Source: Vulcanisaeta sp. UBA163
GTDB taxonomy: Archaea > Thermoproteota > Thermoprotei > Thermoproteales > Thermocladiaceae
Length of the DNA stretch: 8,434 nucleotides
NCBI GenBank assembly: GCA_002496475.1
Contig: DAJV01000098.1
Location: 2,582-11,015, forward strand
Direction of reading: 5' to 3'
Positions 1-6,198 of the stretch are shown one piece after another; the stretch's first letter is position 1; each line of letters starts with the position of its first letter. The position numbers and the translations under genes are program-made. A model generated the notes under the pieces. It saw nothing but the letters and a program-made list of their open reading frames with translations, had not been told where the DNA came from and searched no databases.

Positions 1-50
1 GCTCTTTCCTTGGCATTTTTTATCAATTTCTCAAGTTCCTCACTCTCCAT
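1..50 (-). CDS. Start of an unidentified protein, cut by the window edge
   Basis: An ATG at 50-48 on the minus strand opens a frame with no stop before the left edge. It gives 16 residues, MESEELEKLIKNAKER, which is charged and probably helical. The first 11 bases overlap the end of the DUF169 gene, whose TGA lies at 42-40, so the two are probably cotranscribed and translationally coupled. Upstream on the minus strand, inside the DUF169 coding sequence, is a G-rich stretch with GGTGGTG ending three bases before the ATG; it could serve as a ribosome binding site. Too little protein is visible to name a family. The overlap and open frame support a real gene, but a chance ATG cannot be excluded. 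Confidence 0.5.
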   Translation of the reverse strand, partial: MESEELEKLIKNAKER

Positions 51-897
51 TAGCACCACCCCCTTCCCTCCTTACTCTCTCATTAAGTTCCTTGAGGAAC
101 TTGTCATATAAGTGCCCAATTACGGGTATGGAACTAAAGTCAACCCTATAGAATATGCTCGGCATTGGCGGATAAACAATGAAGTTGGTCTTGCTCTGCT
201 CCTTAAGCGCATCAATAATATCACCTAATAGACTCGCCGGGGTTACAAAGAGCATTTCGTAATCCTCCACATGCCCAACAATCCTATCACCATAGCCGGG
301 TAGCGCAAGCCTAGGTTTACCAGTGAGTAGGACTTCAGCGACGGCCGTGTCCGAACCAGCCTTACCACTGGCGCTTAGCGTAGCCTTCTCACCACTTATG
401 TATACGTATGCAGTGACCAACTTCACCATTTGACCTGGAGTTCCGTAAATCATAACAACCTGGGGTTCATAGATAACGTTGTCCAAAGGCATCGTTAACA
501 ATGCCCTATACTTACCCACCGGCAGCCTTGGTAGGCTAGTGTCAAGTGCCTTACCCGCCTCCTTCGTCCTTGTGTAAAGACCATAACTGAGGCTACCATT
601 GAGGAAATAGTCAGGCGGTTCGGCAAATCCAAATATTATTATTTCACCAGGGCATGCCATATCCTCTAACGTAGCTGCCATACCCATGCCGTAGTACCTA
701 GCCGCAGCAGTCATTTGGCAAAACGTTAACTTTCTACGAAAATGCCTGAGAGGACGAAGTGCACTAATGCCAGCCTCGTCAGGGCTCCTATCTATTAATG
801 CGACACCGACTGGTTTCGTCCTCAACCTAAGTATTTCCATCAAATCATTTGAATAACGTCTATACCTCTCAAGGACCTCCTGAGAACTTATGCCCAT
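40..897 (-). CDS. DUF169 family protein (COG2043-like), function unknown
   Basis: This 285-residue protein resembles the DUF169 family, which has no established biochemical role. Matching features are an N-terminal KPVGVALI strand (residues 28-35), a Cys60-Gln followed by an Ala/Gly-rich segment and then Cys82-Pro-Gly (82-84), and the C-terminal block PGYGDRIVGHVEDYEM (200-215), which fits the family's conserved PG-GDR...E pattern. No signal peptide or membrane segment is seen, so it is probably cytoplasmic. The two cysteines could bind a metal or cofactor, but that is inference. The start at 897 is favoured because a TATA box (917-926) sits about 25 bases upstream, as expected for a leaderless message. 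The stop overlaps the next gene by 11 bases, suggesting an operon running out of the window. Family recognition is from memory of motifs. Confidence 0.8.
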   Translation of the reverse strand: MGISSQEVLERYRRYSNDLMEILRLRTKPVGVALIDRSPDEAGISALRPLRHFRRKLTFCQMTAAARYYGMGMAATLEDMACPGEIIIFGFAEPPDYFLNGSLSYGLYTRTKEAGKALDTSLPRLPVGKYRALLTMPLDNVIYEPQVVMIYGTPGQMVKLVTAYVYISGEKATLSASGKAGSDTAVAEVLLTGKPRLALPGYGDRIVGHVEDYEMLFVTPASLLGDIIDALKEQSKTNFIVYPPMPSIFYRVDFSSIPVIGHLYDKFLKELNERVRREGGGANGE

Positions 898-916
898 TAA
901 TAATCAATTATTTAAT

Positions 917-926
917 AATTTATAAG
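917..926 (-). promoter_or_regulatory. TATA box for the DUF169 gene
   Basis: On the minus strand this reads CTTATAAATT, a good archaeal TATA box. Its centre is about 25 bases before the ATG at 897, so transcription should begin at or very near the start codon. Confidence 0.65.
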
Positions 927-974
927 TAGCATAGTTACATAGTCTATATATTATTACGTTTAATAAACAAACCC

Positions 975-1193
975 ATTAAATAATCATAATACCCCATACT
1001 ACCTGCGCCTAATGCCTAGGATCTTCGACAGTAATAGGGATGCCTTGAACCTAGGTAATATCAAGCGTCATGTGAAGGTCGGGAGTGTTCGTCATAACAT
1101 GATGATATAGTTAATACGGGATCCTAACTCACCACCAATATTTACTAGGTGCTAATAGACTATGAAGGGTTAAGGCCTACGTGCCCTAACCAT
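975..1193 (+). pseudogene. Decayed copy of the eL14 ribosomal protein gene and its promoter
   Basis: This stretch aligns with the promoter and coding region of the intact eL14 gene at 3721-4045. Positions 1012-1030 match its first 19 coding bases at 18 of 19 (MPRIFD against MPRVFD). Positions 975-995 match the TATA region at 16 of 21, and the following 16-17 bases align with one gap and seven mismatches, all transitions. Further on, 1054-1066 matches 3906-3918 at 11 of 13. Positions 1147-1193 share the blocks CTAA, GACTA, TGAAG, GGTTA and TAAC-ATG, in the same order as 3994-4045, separated by small gaps. About 100 bases are missing after base 1030. From ATG 1012 only 33 codons can be read, so it cannot make eL14. 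The TATA box is degraded too. The 5' homology is firm; the middle and 3' alignment is hand-made and less certain. Confidence 0.75.
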
Positions 1194-1208
1194 GAAAACT
1201 GCATCACC

Positions 1209-1322
1209 TTACTCAACCAATTTTCCATTAATAATAAGCAAGGGTCTTTCCATTGTTTTAATGAGACTCCCTGTGGTATTTCCCAGGTTGAACACAACTA
1301 CATATAATATATATAATAAAGG
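1209..1322 (-). other. Short open stretch, possible gene remnant; otherwise nothing seen
   Basis: Between the eL14 relic and the pantoate kinase promoter I find no convincing gene. On the minus strand, 37 sense codons run between two stops. The last part, MERPLLIINGKLVE (ATG at 1253, stop at 1211-1209), resembles the first strand of amidohydrolase-type enzymes. That length without a stop can occur by chance, and no good TATA box lies at the right distance from the ATG. It may be the broken end of a lost gene, or nothing. Confidence 0.15.
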
Positions 1323-1331
1323 TTAAATATT
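1322..1331 (+). promoter_or_regulatory. TATA box for the pantoate kinase-MFS operon
   Basis: GTTAAATATT, preceded by a purine-rich BRE-like AAAG, is centred about 26 bases before ATG 1353. This predicts a leaderless transcript. The bases before it (1300-1320) are almost pure A/T, which may help opening. Confidence 0.6.
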
Positions 1332-1352
1332 TACCTGCTGTTTCTGCATGAT

Positions 1353-2285
1353 ATGCGTTCGGCGTTCTTTACGCCAGCTGTGATCTCAAGTCTTTTTGAG
1401 GCACACGTGGTATCAGAGGATGGGGTTCCAATAGCTGATCCCTTACGAGTGGGGGCAAGGGGTGGTGGAATGGCGCTTACGGCTGGTATTAGAACGTATG
1501 TAAAGGTTAAGCCCAAAAGCGGTCCTATATCCATTGAGGTAAGGATTAATGGTGAACCCAGCGATGCAAAGACCACGAGGACCGCCGTGTCAATGGTACT
1601 TGAGAGATTCGGCGTATTAGATGGAATACGCATAATAGTGTCGCATTGGCTTGATGTACCAACTGGCGCTGGTTTCGGAACAAGCGCATCAGGTGCAATG
1701 GGTGCAGCGCTCGCCCTATCCGCTGCGCTTGGAAGACCATTACCAATAGTGGAGGCCTCAAGGATGGCTCATGTAGCGGACGTACTCTCCTCAACGGGTT
1801 TAGGCACGGCTGAAGGGTTAGTGGCTGGCGGCATTGGGTTAGTGACTGAACCGGGCGCGCTCTGGATAGGCAGGTTTGAGCGAATTCCATTTAACCACTC
1901 ACTTTACGTAGTTTCACTATACTTTGGCCCTATTGAAAAGTCGAGCATCTTAGGATCCCCAGATATATTGGAGCGTGTGAATAAGGCTGGAGCTGAGGCC
2001 ATGCGCCGCATAATGAGTGATCCAAGACCCGAGGTCTTATTGCGTGAGGCTAGGCGATTCGCCGAATTGTCTGGGATTGGGGACCACGAATTACTCTCAA
2101 TAGCTGATGAAATGACTGCCGCGGGAGCCATTGGCGCTACTCAGAATATGATTGGAAGGGCGGTGCACGCGGTTGTCCACAGGAAGCGTCTTTCTGCCGT
2201 GGTAAAGGTGGCATCGGAGTATGGCAATTCCTTAATAGTGTCCAGGATCTATGACGGAGGACCAAGGCCCCTAATAATAGGGTGA
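1353..2285 (+). CDS. Pantoate kinase (GHMP superfamily), archaeal CoA synthesis
   Basis: Pantoate kinase phosphorylates pantoate to 4-phosphopantoate with ATP, the archaeal route to coenzyme A used with phosphopantothenate synthetase. The 310-residue protein has the GHMP kinase layout: an N-terminal strand region, ADPLRVGARGGGMAL (29-42), the glycine/serine-rich ATP loop PTGAGFGTSASG (103-114), then STGLGTAEGLVAGGIG (147-162), like the TGLGD...GG segment of archaeal pantoate kinases, and a C-terminal GATQNMIGRAVHA block (261-273). The usual Asp after TGLG is Thr here. It appears soluble. ATG 1353 is chosen because a TATA box lies about 26 bases upstream; the ATG at 1348 is out of frame and soon stops. 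Its TGA is the beginning of the MFS gene's Shine-Dalgarno sequence, so the two are coupled. Another GHMP small-molecule kinase is possible but less likely. Confidence 0.83.
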   Translation: MRSAFFTPAVISSLFEAHVVSEDGVPIADPLRVGARGGGMALTAGIRTYVKVKPKSGPISIEVRINGEPSDAKTTRTAVSMVLERFGVLDGIRIIVSHWLDVPTGAGFGTSASGAMGAALALSAALGRPLPIVEASRMAHVADVLSSTGLGTAEGLVAGGIGLVTEPGALWIGRFERIPFNHSLYVVSLYFGPIEKSSILGSPDILERVNKAGAEAMRRIMSDPRPEVLLREARRFAELSGIGDHELLSIADEMTAAGAIGATQNMIGRAVHAVVHRKRLSAVVKVASEYGNSLIVSRIYDGGPRPLIIG

Positions 2286-2290
2286 GGTGA
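2283..2290 (+). promoter_or_regulatory. Shine-Dalgarno sequence that sets the MFS start
   Basis: TGAGGTGA is complementary to the usual archaeal 16S rRNA 3' end (ATCACCTCA). It begins with the pantoate kinase stop codon and ends five bases before ATG 2296. It makes ATG 2296 more likely than GTG 2287, which lies inside this site. Confidence 0.7.
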
Positions 2291-2295
2291 ACTTG

Positions 2296-3588
2296 ATGCA
2301 TGTTGCAAGGCCCAACAGGATTCAGTGGGGTATTGTTTTAGCCGCCTGGGCTGGGTGGCTCCTTGATGGGTACGTCTCAATAGCCTATGCCCTGGCTGCA
2401 CCCATAATAAGCCCACTCTTTTTCCCAAGTCTCAACCCACTGGCAGGGCTTATAGCAACCTATCTAGGGTTCGCAGTCAATGGGGTTGCTAGACCGTTAG
2501 GAAGCGCCCTCTTTGGGAATTACCTAGGAGATAAGTTGGGGCGGAGGGCTATGTTGGTTATTACAATTATGGGCTTCTCTATCTTGGGCACATTGAGATC
2601 CATACTTCCTACCTATGCGCAAGCCAGTTTGTTAGCACCGACTTTACTATTTATAGTGCTTTTCGTGGAGGGCCTATTCGCTGGTGCCGAGTATGGTGGT
2701 GGTACAGCACTAAGTATGGAGTCCGTGCCGCCAGAGAAAAGGGGAATAATAGGATCCTTTGTCCAGAGTGGGTTTGGGACTGGTTATTTCATTGTGGCGT
2801 TAGTCTTCAGCGCCATTTCAACTTATTTCGGTTCCCTAATGCCTTCTGTGGGGTGGCGTGTTCTCTTTGCGACATCCATTATACCAGGGCTGATAGCTCT
2901 TGCCCTCAGGTACTTCATCCCAGAGTCACCAGTATTTGAGGATATGAAAAGGACTGGGCAGGTGGAGAAGGTGCCACTGGGTCGTCTCATAAAGGAGTCT
3001 GGGCGTGACCTCATGATGGCGCTCATGATAACCACAGGGCTTCTCGCCATAAATGAAATAACCTTCTCTCTCTACCCGGCTATTTTGACGAAATACGCCA
3101 ACATTGGTGAGACTGAGATGGGCCTCATAGTGGCAATCGTGAACCTAATTTCCCTCTTCGGTGTCTGGTTCGGCGGATCACTACTTTCTTACCTGGTAAA
3201 AAGACGCAAACTAACGATTTTGACCTACACGATAGCATTCGCAATCATCATATATCCCACCTCCCTGGCCGTGCTGTATGGTGGCTGGGTAGGCGCACTG
3301 ACCGGCGCCGGTGTACAGGCATTTGTTGAAGCCATGATCTTTGCCCCACTCCCAACATTCCTCTCCGAGGTCTTCAGCAAAAGGTATAGGGCGTCAGGTG
3401 CGGGTGTGGCATACAATGGTGGATTGATAGTGGGCTCCTTTGCAATACCAATTACGCTAGCCATTTCTAGTTATCTCGGGTTCCCAACTGCCTGGATATT
3501 GATGATGCTAATATGGACAGCATTCATACTAATCGGGACCTTACTCTCAAGGGAAACGTGGTCCCTAGAGGACCTCGTACTTAAATGA
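2296..3588 (+). CDS. Major facilitator superfamily transporter, metabolite:H+ symporter type
   Basis: This is a polytopic membrane protein of 430 residues, about the normal MFS length, with roughly 12 hydrophobic segments. It probably moves a small organic solute across the cell membrane using an ion gradient; the substrate cannot be read from the sequence. Diagnostic parts are the TM1 aspartate in WLLDGY (about 22-27), the loop 2-3 signature GDKLGRRAML (78-87), EYGGGTALSMESVPPEKRG (132-150), and IPESPVF (208-214) before the central cytoplasmic loop. RPLGSALFG just before the signature is typical of the metabolite:H+ and sialate:H+ symporter families. The start is ATG 2296, set by the strong Shine-Dalgarno site; GTG 2287 would add three residues. 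Coupling to pantoate kinase suggests, but does not show, a link to CoA precursors. Confidence 0.85.
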   Translation: MHVARPNRIQWGIVLAAWAGWLLDGYVSIAYALAAPIISPLFFPSLNPLAGLIATYLGFAVNGVARPLGSALFGNYLGDKLGRRAMLVITIMGFSILGTLRSILPTYAQASLLAPTLLFIVLFVEGLFAGAEYGGGTALSMESVPPEKRGIIGSFVQSGFGTGYFIVALVFSAISTYFGSLMPSVGWRVLFATSIIPGLIALALRYFIPESPVFEDMKRTGQVEKVPLGRLIKESGRDLMMALMITTGLLAINEITFSLYPAILTKYANIGETEMGLIVAIVNLISLFGVWFGGSLLSYLVKRRKLTILTYTIAFAIIIYPTSLAVLYGGWVGALTGAGVQAFVEAMIFAPLPTFLSEVFSKRYRASGAGVAYNGGLIVGSFAIPITLAISSYLGFPTAWILMMLIWTAFILIGTLLSRETWSLEDLVLK

Positions 3589-3728
3589 CGCACCTCTCCC
3601 CGAAAGACTTCCTCTAATCACGTTAATCCCTCACCAACTACCCAAGGGAATACCACATCCTAGGCCTCCAGTTACCTCTTCCGATACGTACCCCTGGTGG
3701 TAAACCCCGGGTTATGCCACATGAAATA

Positions 3729-3737
3729 CTTATAAAG
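3729..3737 (+). promoter_or_regulatory. TATA box for eL14
   Basis: CTTATAAAG, preceded by a purine-rich GAAAT element, is centred about 26 bases before ATG 3759. It implies a leaderless eL14 message and argues against the longer frame from ATG 3714, which would start before the promoter. A degraded version of this promoter sits at 975-991. Confidence 0.75.
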
Positions 3738-3758
3738 CCCCGCATTACCCCGTGCTTG

Positions 3759-4061
3759 ATGCCTAGGGTCTTCGACATCGGCAGGGTCTGCGTGAAGGTT
3801 GCCGGTAGGGAGGCTGGTAGGAAGTGCGTTATTGTGGATATTAAGGATGAGAACTTCGTAATAATAACTGGTCCCAAGTCCCTGACTGGTGTTAAGAGGA
3901 GGGCTGTTAATGTCAAGCATATTGAGCCAACGGAGTATAAAGTCAATATCAAGAAGGGAGCCAGTGATGAGGAGGTCATTAAAGCACTTGAGGAGGCTAA
4001 CCTAGTTGACTACATGAAGCAGGTTATCAAGCCAAAGTTAACAATGGTATCCGCACAGTAG
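3759..4061 (+). CDS. rpl14e: Large-subunit ribosomal protein eL14 (L14e)
   Basis: eL14 is a small archaeal/eukaryotic protein of the 50S subunit. The 100-residue product starts MPRVFDIGRVCVKVAGREAG and continues RKCVIVDI (21-28), VIITGP (34-39) and the basic VKRRAVNVKHIEPTE (44-58). This is the KOW-like SH3 barrel of the family, including the typical 'G+VC+K..GREAG+KCVIVD' pattern. A Lys-rich, partly helical tail with ALEEANLVDYMK follows. Length matches archaeal eL14. An in-frame ATG at 3714 would add 15 residues, but these coincide with the TATA box and do not look like eL14. The gene stands alone, with MFS upstream on the same strand and the dehydratase converging from the right. A decayed second copy lies at 975-1193. 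Confidence 0.93.
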   Translation: MPRVFDIGRVCVKVAGREAGRKCVIVDIKDENFVIITGPKSLTGVKRRAVNVKHIEPTEYKVNIKKGASDEEVIKALEEANLVDYMKQVIKPKLTMVSAQ

Positions 4062-4118
4062 TAATCAGCCCGGTTCGATTTCCTCATCGATTCTTGTTCG
4101 AGGCTTACTCATCATCCA
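4062..4118 (-). ncRNA. Candidate C/D box sRNA, possibly guiding tRNA T-arm methylation
   Basis: On the minus strand a perfect C box ATGATGA (4115-4109) is followed 40 bases later by a perfect D box CTGA (4068-4065), with a C'-like TCGATGA (4090-4084) between. The total size is normal for archaeal C/D sRNAs, which direct 2'-O-methylation with fibrillarin, Nop5 and L7Ae. I cannot see a clear D' box. A TATA-like GATTAAAA (4148-4141) is centred about 26 bases before the expected 5' end, giving a start 2-3 bases before the C box. The guide before the D box (4083-4069) is complementary to CCCGGTTCGATT, a T-arm sequence; by the fifth-base rule it would point at G53. The first guide also contains TCGAAC. 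The RNA ends against the eL14 stop codon. Chance is not excluded. Confidence 0.45.
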
Positions 4119-4151
4119 AAAGATTAGGATGCGGCAACCCTTTTAATCTTT
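4119..4151. repeat. 8-bp inverted repeat between convergent genes
   Basis: AAAGATTA (4119-4126) and TAATCTTT (4144-4151) are exact inverted copies separated by 17 bases. The right arm overlaps the dehydratase stop codon and the candidate sRNA TATA box. It could be a weak hairpin at the end of the convergent messages or a regulator site; neither can be shown from the sequence. Confidence 0.4.
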
Positions 4152-5334
4152 AAAGGAACTCCTTGGCCTCGCCTGGGTCCTTTGCGTGTTCCACAGCTGC
4201 CCTCTCGTTTAATTCAACACCAAGGCCAGGTTTCTTTGGCGGTGTTATGTAGCCTTCCCTGATAATCATCCCCTCCTTAACCATGTCGGGCCACCAGGGT
4301 AAATCAATCGCATGCCACTCAATGGCTATGAAGTCCCCTATCGTGGCTGCCACGTGGGCGTTTGCCATTGTACCTATTGGGCTTGAGATGTTATGTATTG
4401 CAACTGGTACGTAGTACTCCTCGGCTAGGTAGGCTATCTTCTTCATCTCCAGTAAGCCACCGAGCCTCTGCACGTCTGGGTGTATTATGTCCACGGCTCC
4501 CTTGCCAATTAACTCCCTGAACTGTGAAAGCCTATACAACTTCTCGCCAGTGGCTATGGGTACAGGCGACTTGAGCCTAACCTCCCTCATGGCATCAATA
4601 TTCTCGGGTGGTACTGGGTCCTCGAACCAGAGGACTTCGTACTTAGCCAACTCCCTTGCTATGGCTATCGCCGTAGGCACACTGAAGGCCCAGTGTCCAT
4701 CAATCATTATATCAACATCATACTTAACAGCCTCCCTAACGCCACCTATGAATGACGTGACGAACTTAACAACCTTCATACCCACAGTCCTGTCGAACTC
4801 AGTCTCCATCATGTTCTCCGGCACATCAACATCAAACTTAATGTACCTAAACCCCATGCTCATGGCCTCCCTGGCCCTCTTCACATAATTCTCAACATTA
4901 TAGGCAACCTCGGTACTGGCGAGCTCAACCCATCTCTTACCACCGGTCTCAGTAATACCGGCGCCAGCGTGTAGGTCAGCATAAACAGCAATTCTATCCC
5001 TAATCCTACCACCAAGCAATTCATAGATCGGTAAACCAGTTAATTTACCCTTCAAATCCCAGAGGGCGGTCTCCAGGCCGCTGATTGCGTTATTAACGAC
5101 ACCCCACTCGGAATTCGGTATGTGTTTCCTAACGAGCCTTAGTAGGTACTCGACATTAACCTCCCTACCCCTAATTAACTCCTCGGCTCTCCTCAGGACC
5201 TCCCTAATGCCTGGACCCCTGTGGCACTCGCCATATCCAACAAGACCATTACCAAGTTCAACCTTCACAATGGGCCACTCGAAATTACCCATAACCGTCA
5301 AAACCCTAACAGACCTAATGGTTGGTTCACTCAT
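4150..5334 (-). CDS. Enolase-superfamily sugar-acid dehydratase (galactonate/gluconate type)
   Basis: This 394-residue enzyme belongs to the mandelate racemase/muconate lactonizing group. It probably removes water from an aldonic acid to give a 2-keto-3-deoxy acid, as in archaeal Entner-Doudoroff-like or pentose routes. An N-terminal capping domain leads to a TIM barrel. Visible active-site residues are Lys166-Phe-Asp168, metal ligands Asp212, Glu238 (WFEDP) and Glu264 (TGEK), the Asp287/His314 dyad (HPDVQRLGG and AIHN), and Glu339. Asp212-Gly-His214 is the DxH pattern of galactonate and mannonate dehydratases, and KxD replaces the racemase KxK, so dehydration is favoured over racemization. 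The exact substrate is unknown. I choose ATG 5334: the TATA box is about 28 bases away, whereas ATG 5346, four codons upstream, is too close to it to be in a message. Confidence 0.85.
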   Translation of the reverse strand: MSEPTIRSVRVLTVMGNFEWPIVKVELGNGLVGYGECHRGPGIREVLRRAEELIRGREVNVEYLLRLVRKHIPNSEWGVVNNAISGLETALWDLKGKLTGLPIYELLGGRIRDRIAVYADLHAGAGITETGGKRWVELASTEVAYNVENYVKRAREAMSMGFRYIKFDVDVPENMMETEFDRTVGMKVVKFVTSFIGGVREAVKYDVDIMIDGHWAFSVPTAIAIARELAKYEVLWFEDPVPPENIDAMREVRLKSPVPIATGEKLYRLSQFRELIGKGAVDIIHPDVQRLGGLLEMKKIAYLAEEYYVPVAIHNISSPIGTMANAHVAATIGDFIAIEWHAIDLPWWPDMVKEGMIIREGYITPPKKPGLGVELNERAAVEHAKDPGEAKEFL

Positions 5335-5356
5335 ACCTATTCCCATGTATTAATGA

Positions 5357-5367
5357 AATTTAATAAG
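5357..5367 (-). promoter_or_regulatory. TATA box for the sugar-acid dehydratase
   Basis: On the minus strand this reads CTTATTAAATT. Its centre is about 28 bases before ATG 5334 and only 16 before ATG 5346, which favours the shorter protein. It lies in the short divergent gap shared with deoC. Confidence 0.6.
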
Positions 5368-5415
5368 TATTTCAGGTAATAAAGCATTAATGGGTTTAAT
5401 GCATAGTTGGTGAGT

Positions 5416-6150
5416 ATGGTAAGTATAAATGTAATAGGTTTGGTGGATAACACGTACCTGAGGCCGTATGGTTCAACTGGGGATATCGAGGCCTTAATTG
5501 AGGATACGGCCAGGTATGGCGCATACTCAATAACAATAAACCCCGTATTTCTTCGATACGCCAGGGAGTACATGTCACGTAGGGGCTATGCCTTCAAGGT
5601 AGTTGCCGTTGTTGACTTCCCATTTGGCGCCGGCACCACGGAGACTAGGGTTGACACCATTAAACATTATTCGCAGTACGCAGACGAGCTTGATATCGTG
5701 GCCCCAATAGGCCTTGTGAAGTCCAGGCTTTGGGGTGAGGTTGAGCATGACATTAATACTGTGGTTGAGGCCGCCCATAGGTATGGTAAAATCATTAAGA
5801 TCATTGTTGAGGACGCGTACACTACAATGGAGGAAAAACTCGAGCTATATAGAATAGTGATGCAGTCAAGTGCTGACTTCATTAAGACCAGTACTGGTTT
5901 TGAGGATAGAGAGTATGCTGAGAAGCTTGGTAATAAGGCTGGCGCTCAGATTGAGAGTGTTAGGTTAATGGCCGAGTTATCCAGGAAGTATAATCCAAGG
6001 ATTGGGATTAAGGTTGCTGGCGGCGTGAGGACTTATCAGCAGATCCTTGAGTTAATGAGGGCGGCGGAGAGGGATCCTGATCCAATGAGATTCAGGGTAG
6101 GCACTAGCCACCTAGCGGGTATTATTGAGAGTATGGGGAGTGTTCATTAG
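5416..6150 (+). CDS. deoC: Deoxyribose-phosphate aldolase
   Basis: DeoC reversibly cleaves 2-deoxyribose-5-phosphate into acetaldehyde and glyceraldehyde-3-phosphate, in the cytoplasm, during deoxynucleoside breakdown. The 244-residue class I aldolase shows DNTYLRP (11-17, the family's D-T-L-P start), VVDFPFG (65-71), catalytic Asp93 in ELDIVAPIG, the Schiff-base Lys157 in DFIKTSTGF, Lys199 in GIKVAGGVRT, and the phosphate-binding FRVGTSHL (226-233). Length is normal. The start is uncertain: ATG 5416 gives the best family-length N terminus, but TTG 5407 and GTG 5410 are in frame and add at most three residues. AT-rich elements at 5378-5391 (AATAAAG, ATTAAT) could be the TATA box but are weak. 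It is divergent from the dehydratase; I see no proof of a shared pathway. Confidence 0.9.
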   Translation: MVSINVIGLVDNTYLRPYGSTGDIEALIEDTARYGAYSITINPVFLRYAREYMSRRGYAFKVVAVVDFPFGAGTTETRVDTIKHYSQYADELDIVAPIGLVKSRLWGEVEHDINTVVEAAHRYGKIIKIIVEDAYTTMEEKLELYRIVMQSSADFIKTSTGFEDREYAEKLGNKAGAQIESVRLMAELSRKYNPRIGIKVAGGVRTYQQILELMRAAERDPDPMRFRVGTSHLAGIIESMGSVH

Positions 6151-6166
6151 ATCGATAGCGAGAAAA

Positions 6167-6175
6167 TTTATAAAA
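6167..6175 (+). promoter_or_regulatory. TATA box for uS11
   Basis: TTTATAAAA, with GAGAAAA just before it as a BRE-like element, is centred about 28 bases before ATG 6199. It begins only 17 bases after the deoC stop and indicates that uS11 has its own leaderless transcript. Confidence 0.75.
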
Positions 6176-6198
6176 TGAGTAAACTGCGGATCAACTGA

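Noticed and set aside
1012..1113. A 33-codon gene starting MPRIFD
   Set aside because: Its start is copied from eL14, and the rest follows deletions and frame changes relative to that gene, so it is better read as part of the relic.
3700..3713. CCCGGG-centred near-palindrome before the eL14 promoter
   Set aside because: It is short and imperfect, and has no second copy or clear position relative to a start site.
3714..3758. Upstream in-frame extension of eL14 from ATG 3714
   Set aside because: The 15 extra codons coincide with the TATA box and its surroundings, do not resemble eL14, and would lie upstream of the predicted transcript start.
3965..4010. C box-like GTGATGA inside eL14
   Set aside because: There is no D box at a proper distance and the bases encode conserved eL14 residues.
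4069..4105. tRNA fragment, because GGTTCGATT and GTTCGAGGC look like T-loops on the plus strand
   Set aside because: No acceptor, D-arm or anticodon arm can be built around either. The opposite-strand C and D boxes explain the sequence better as guides.
4487..4888. Long plus-strand frame opposite the dehydratase
   Set aside because: It is the reverse of a well-conserved coding region, has no promoter and resembles no known protein.
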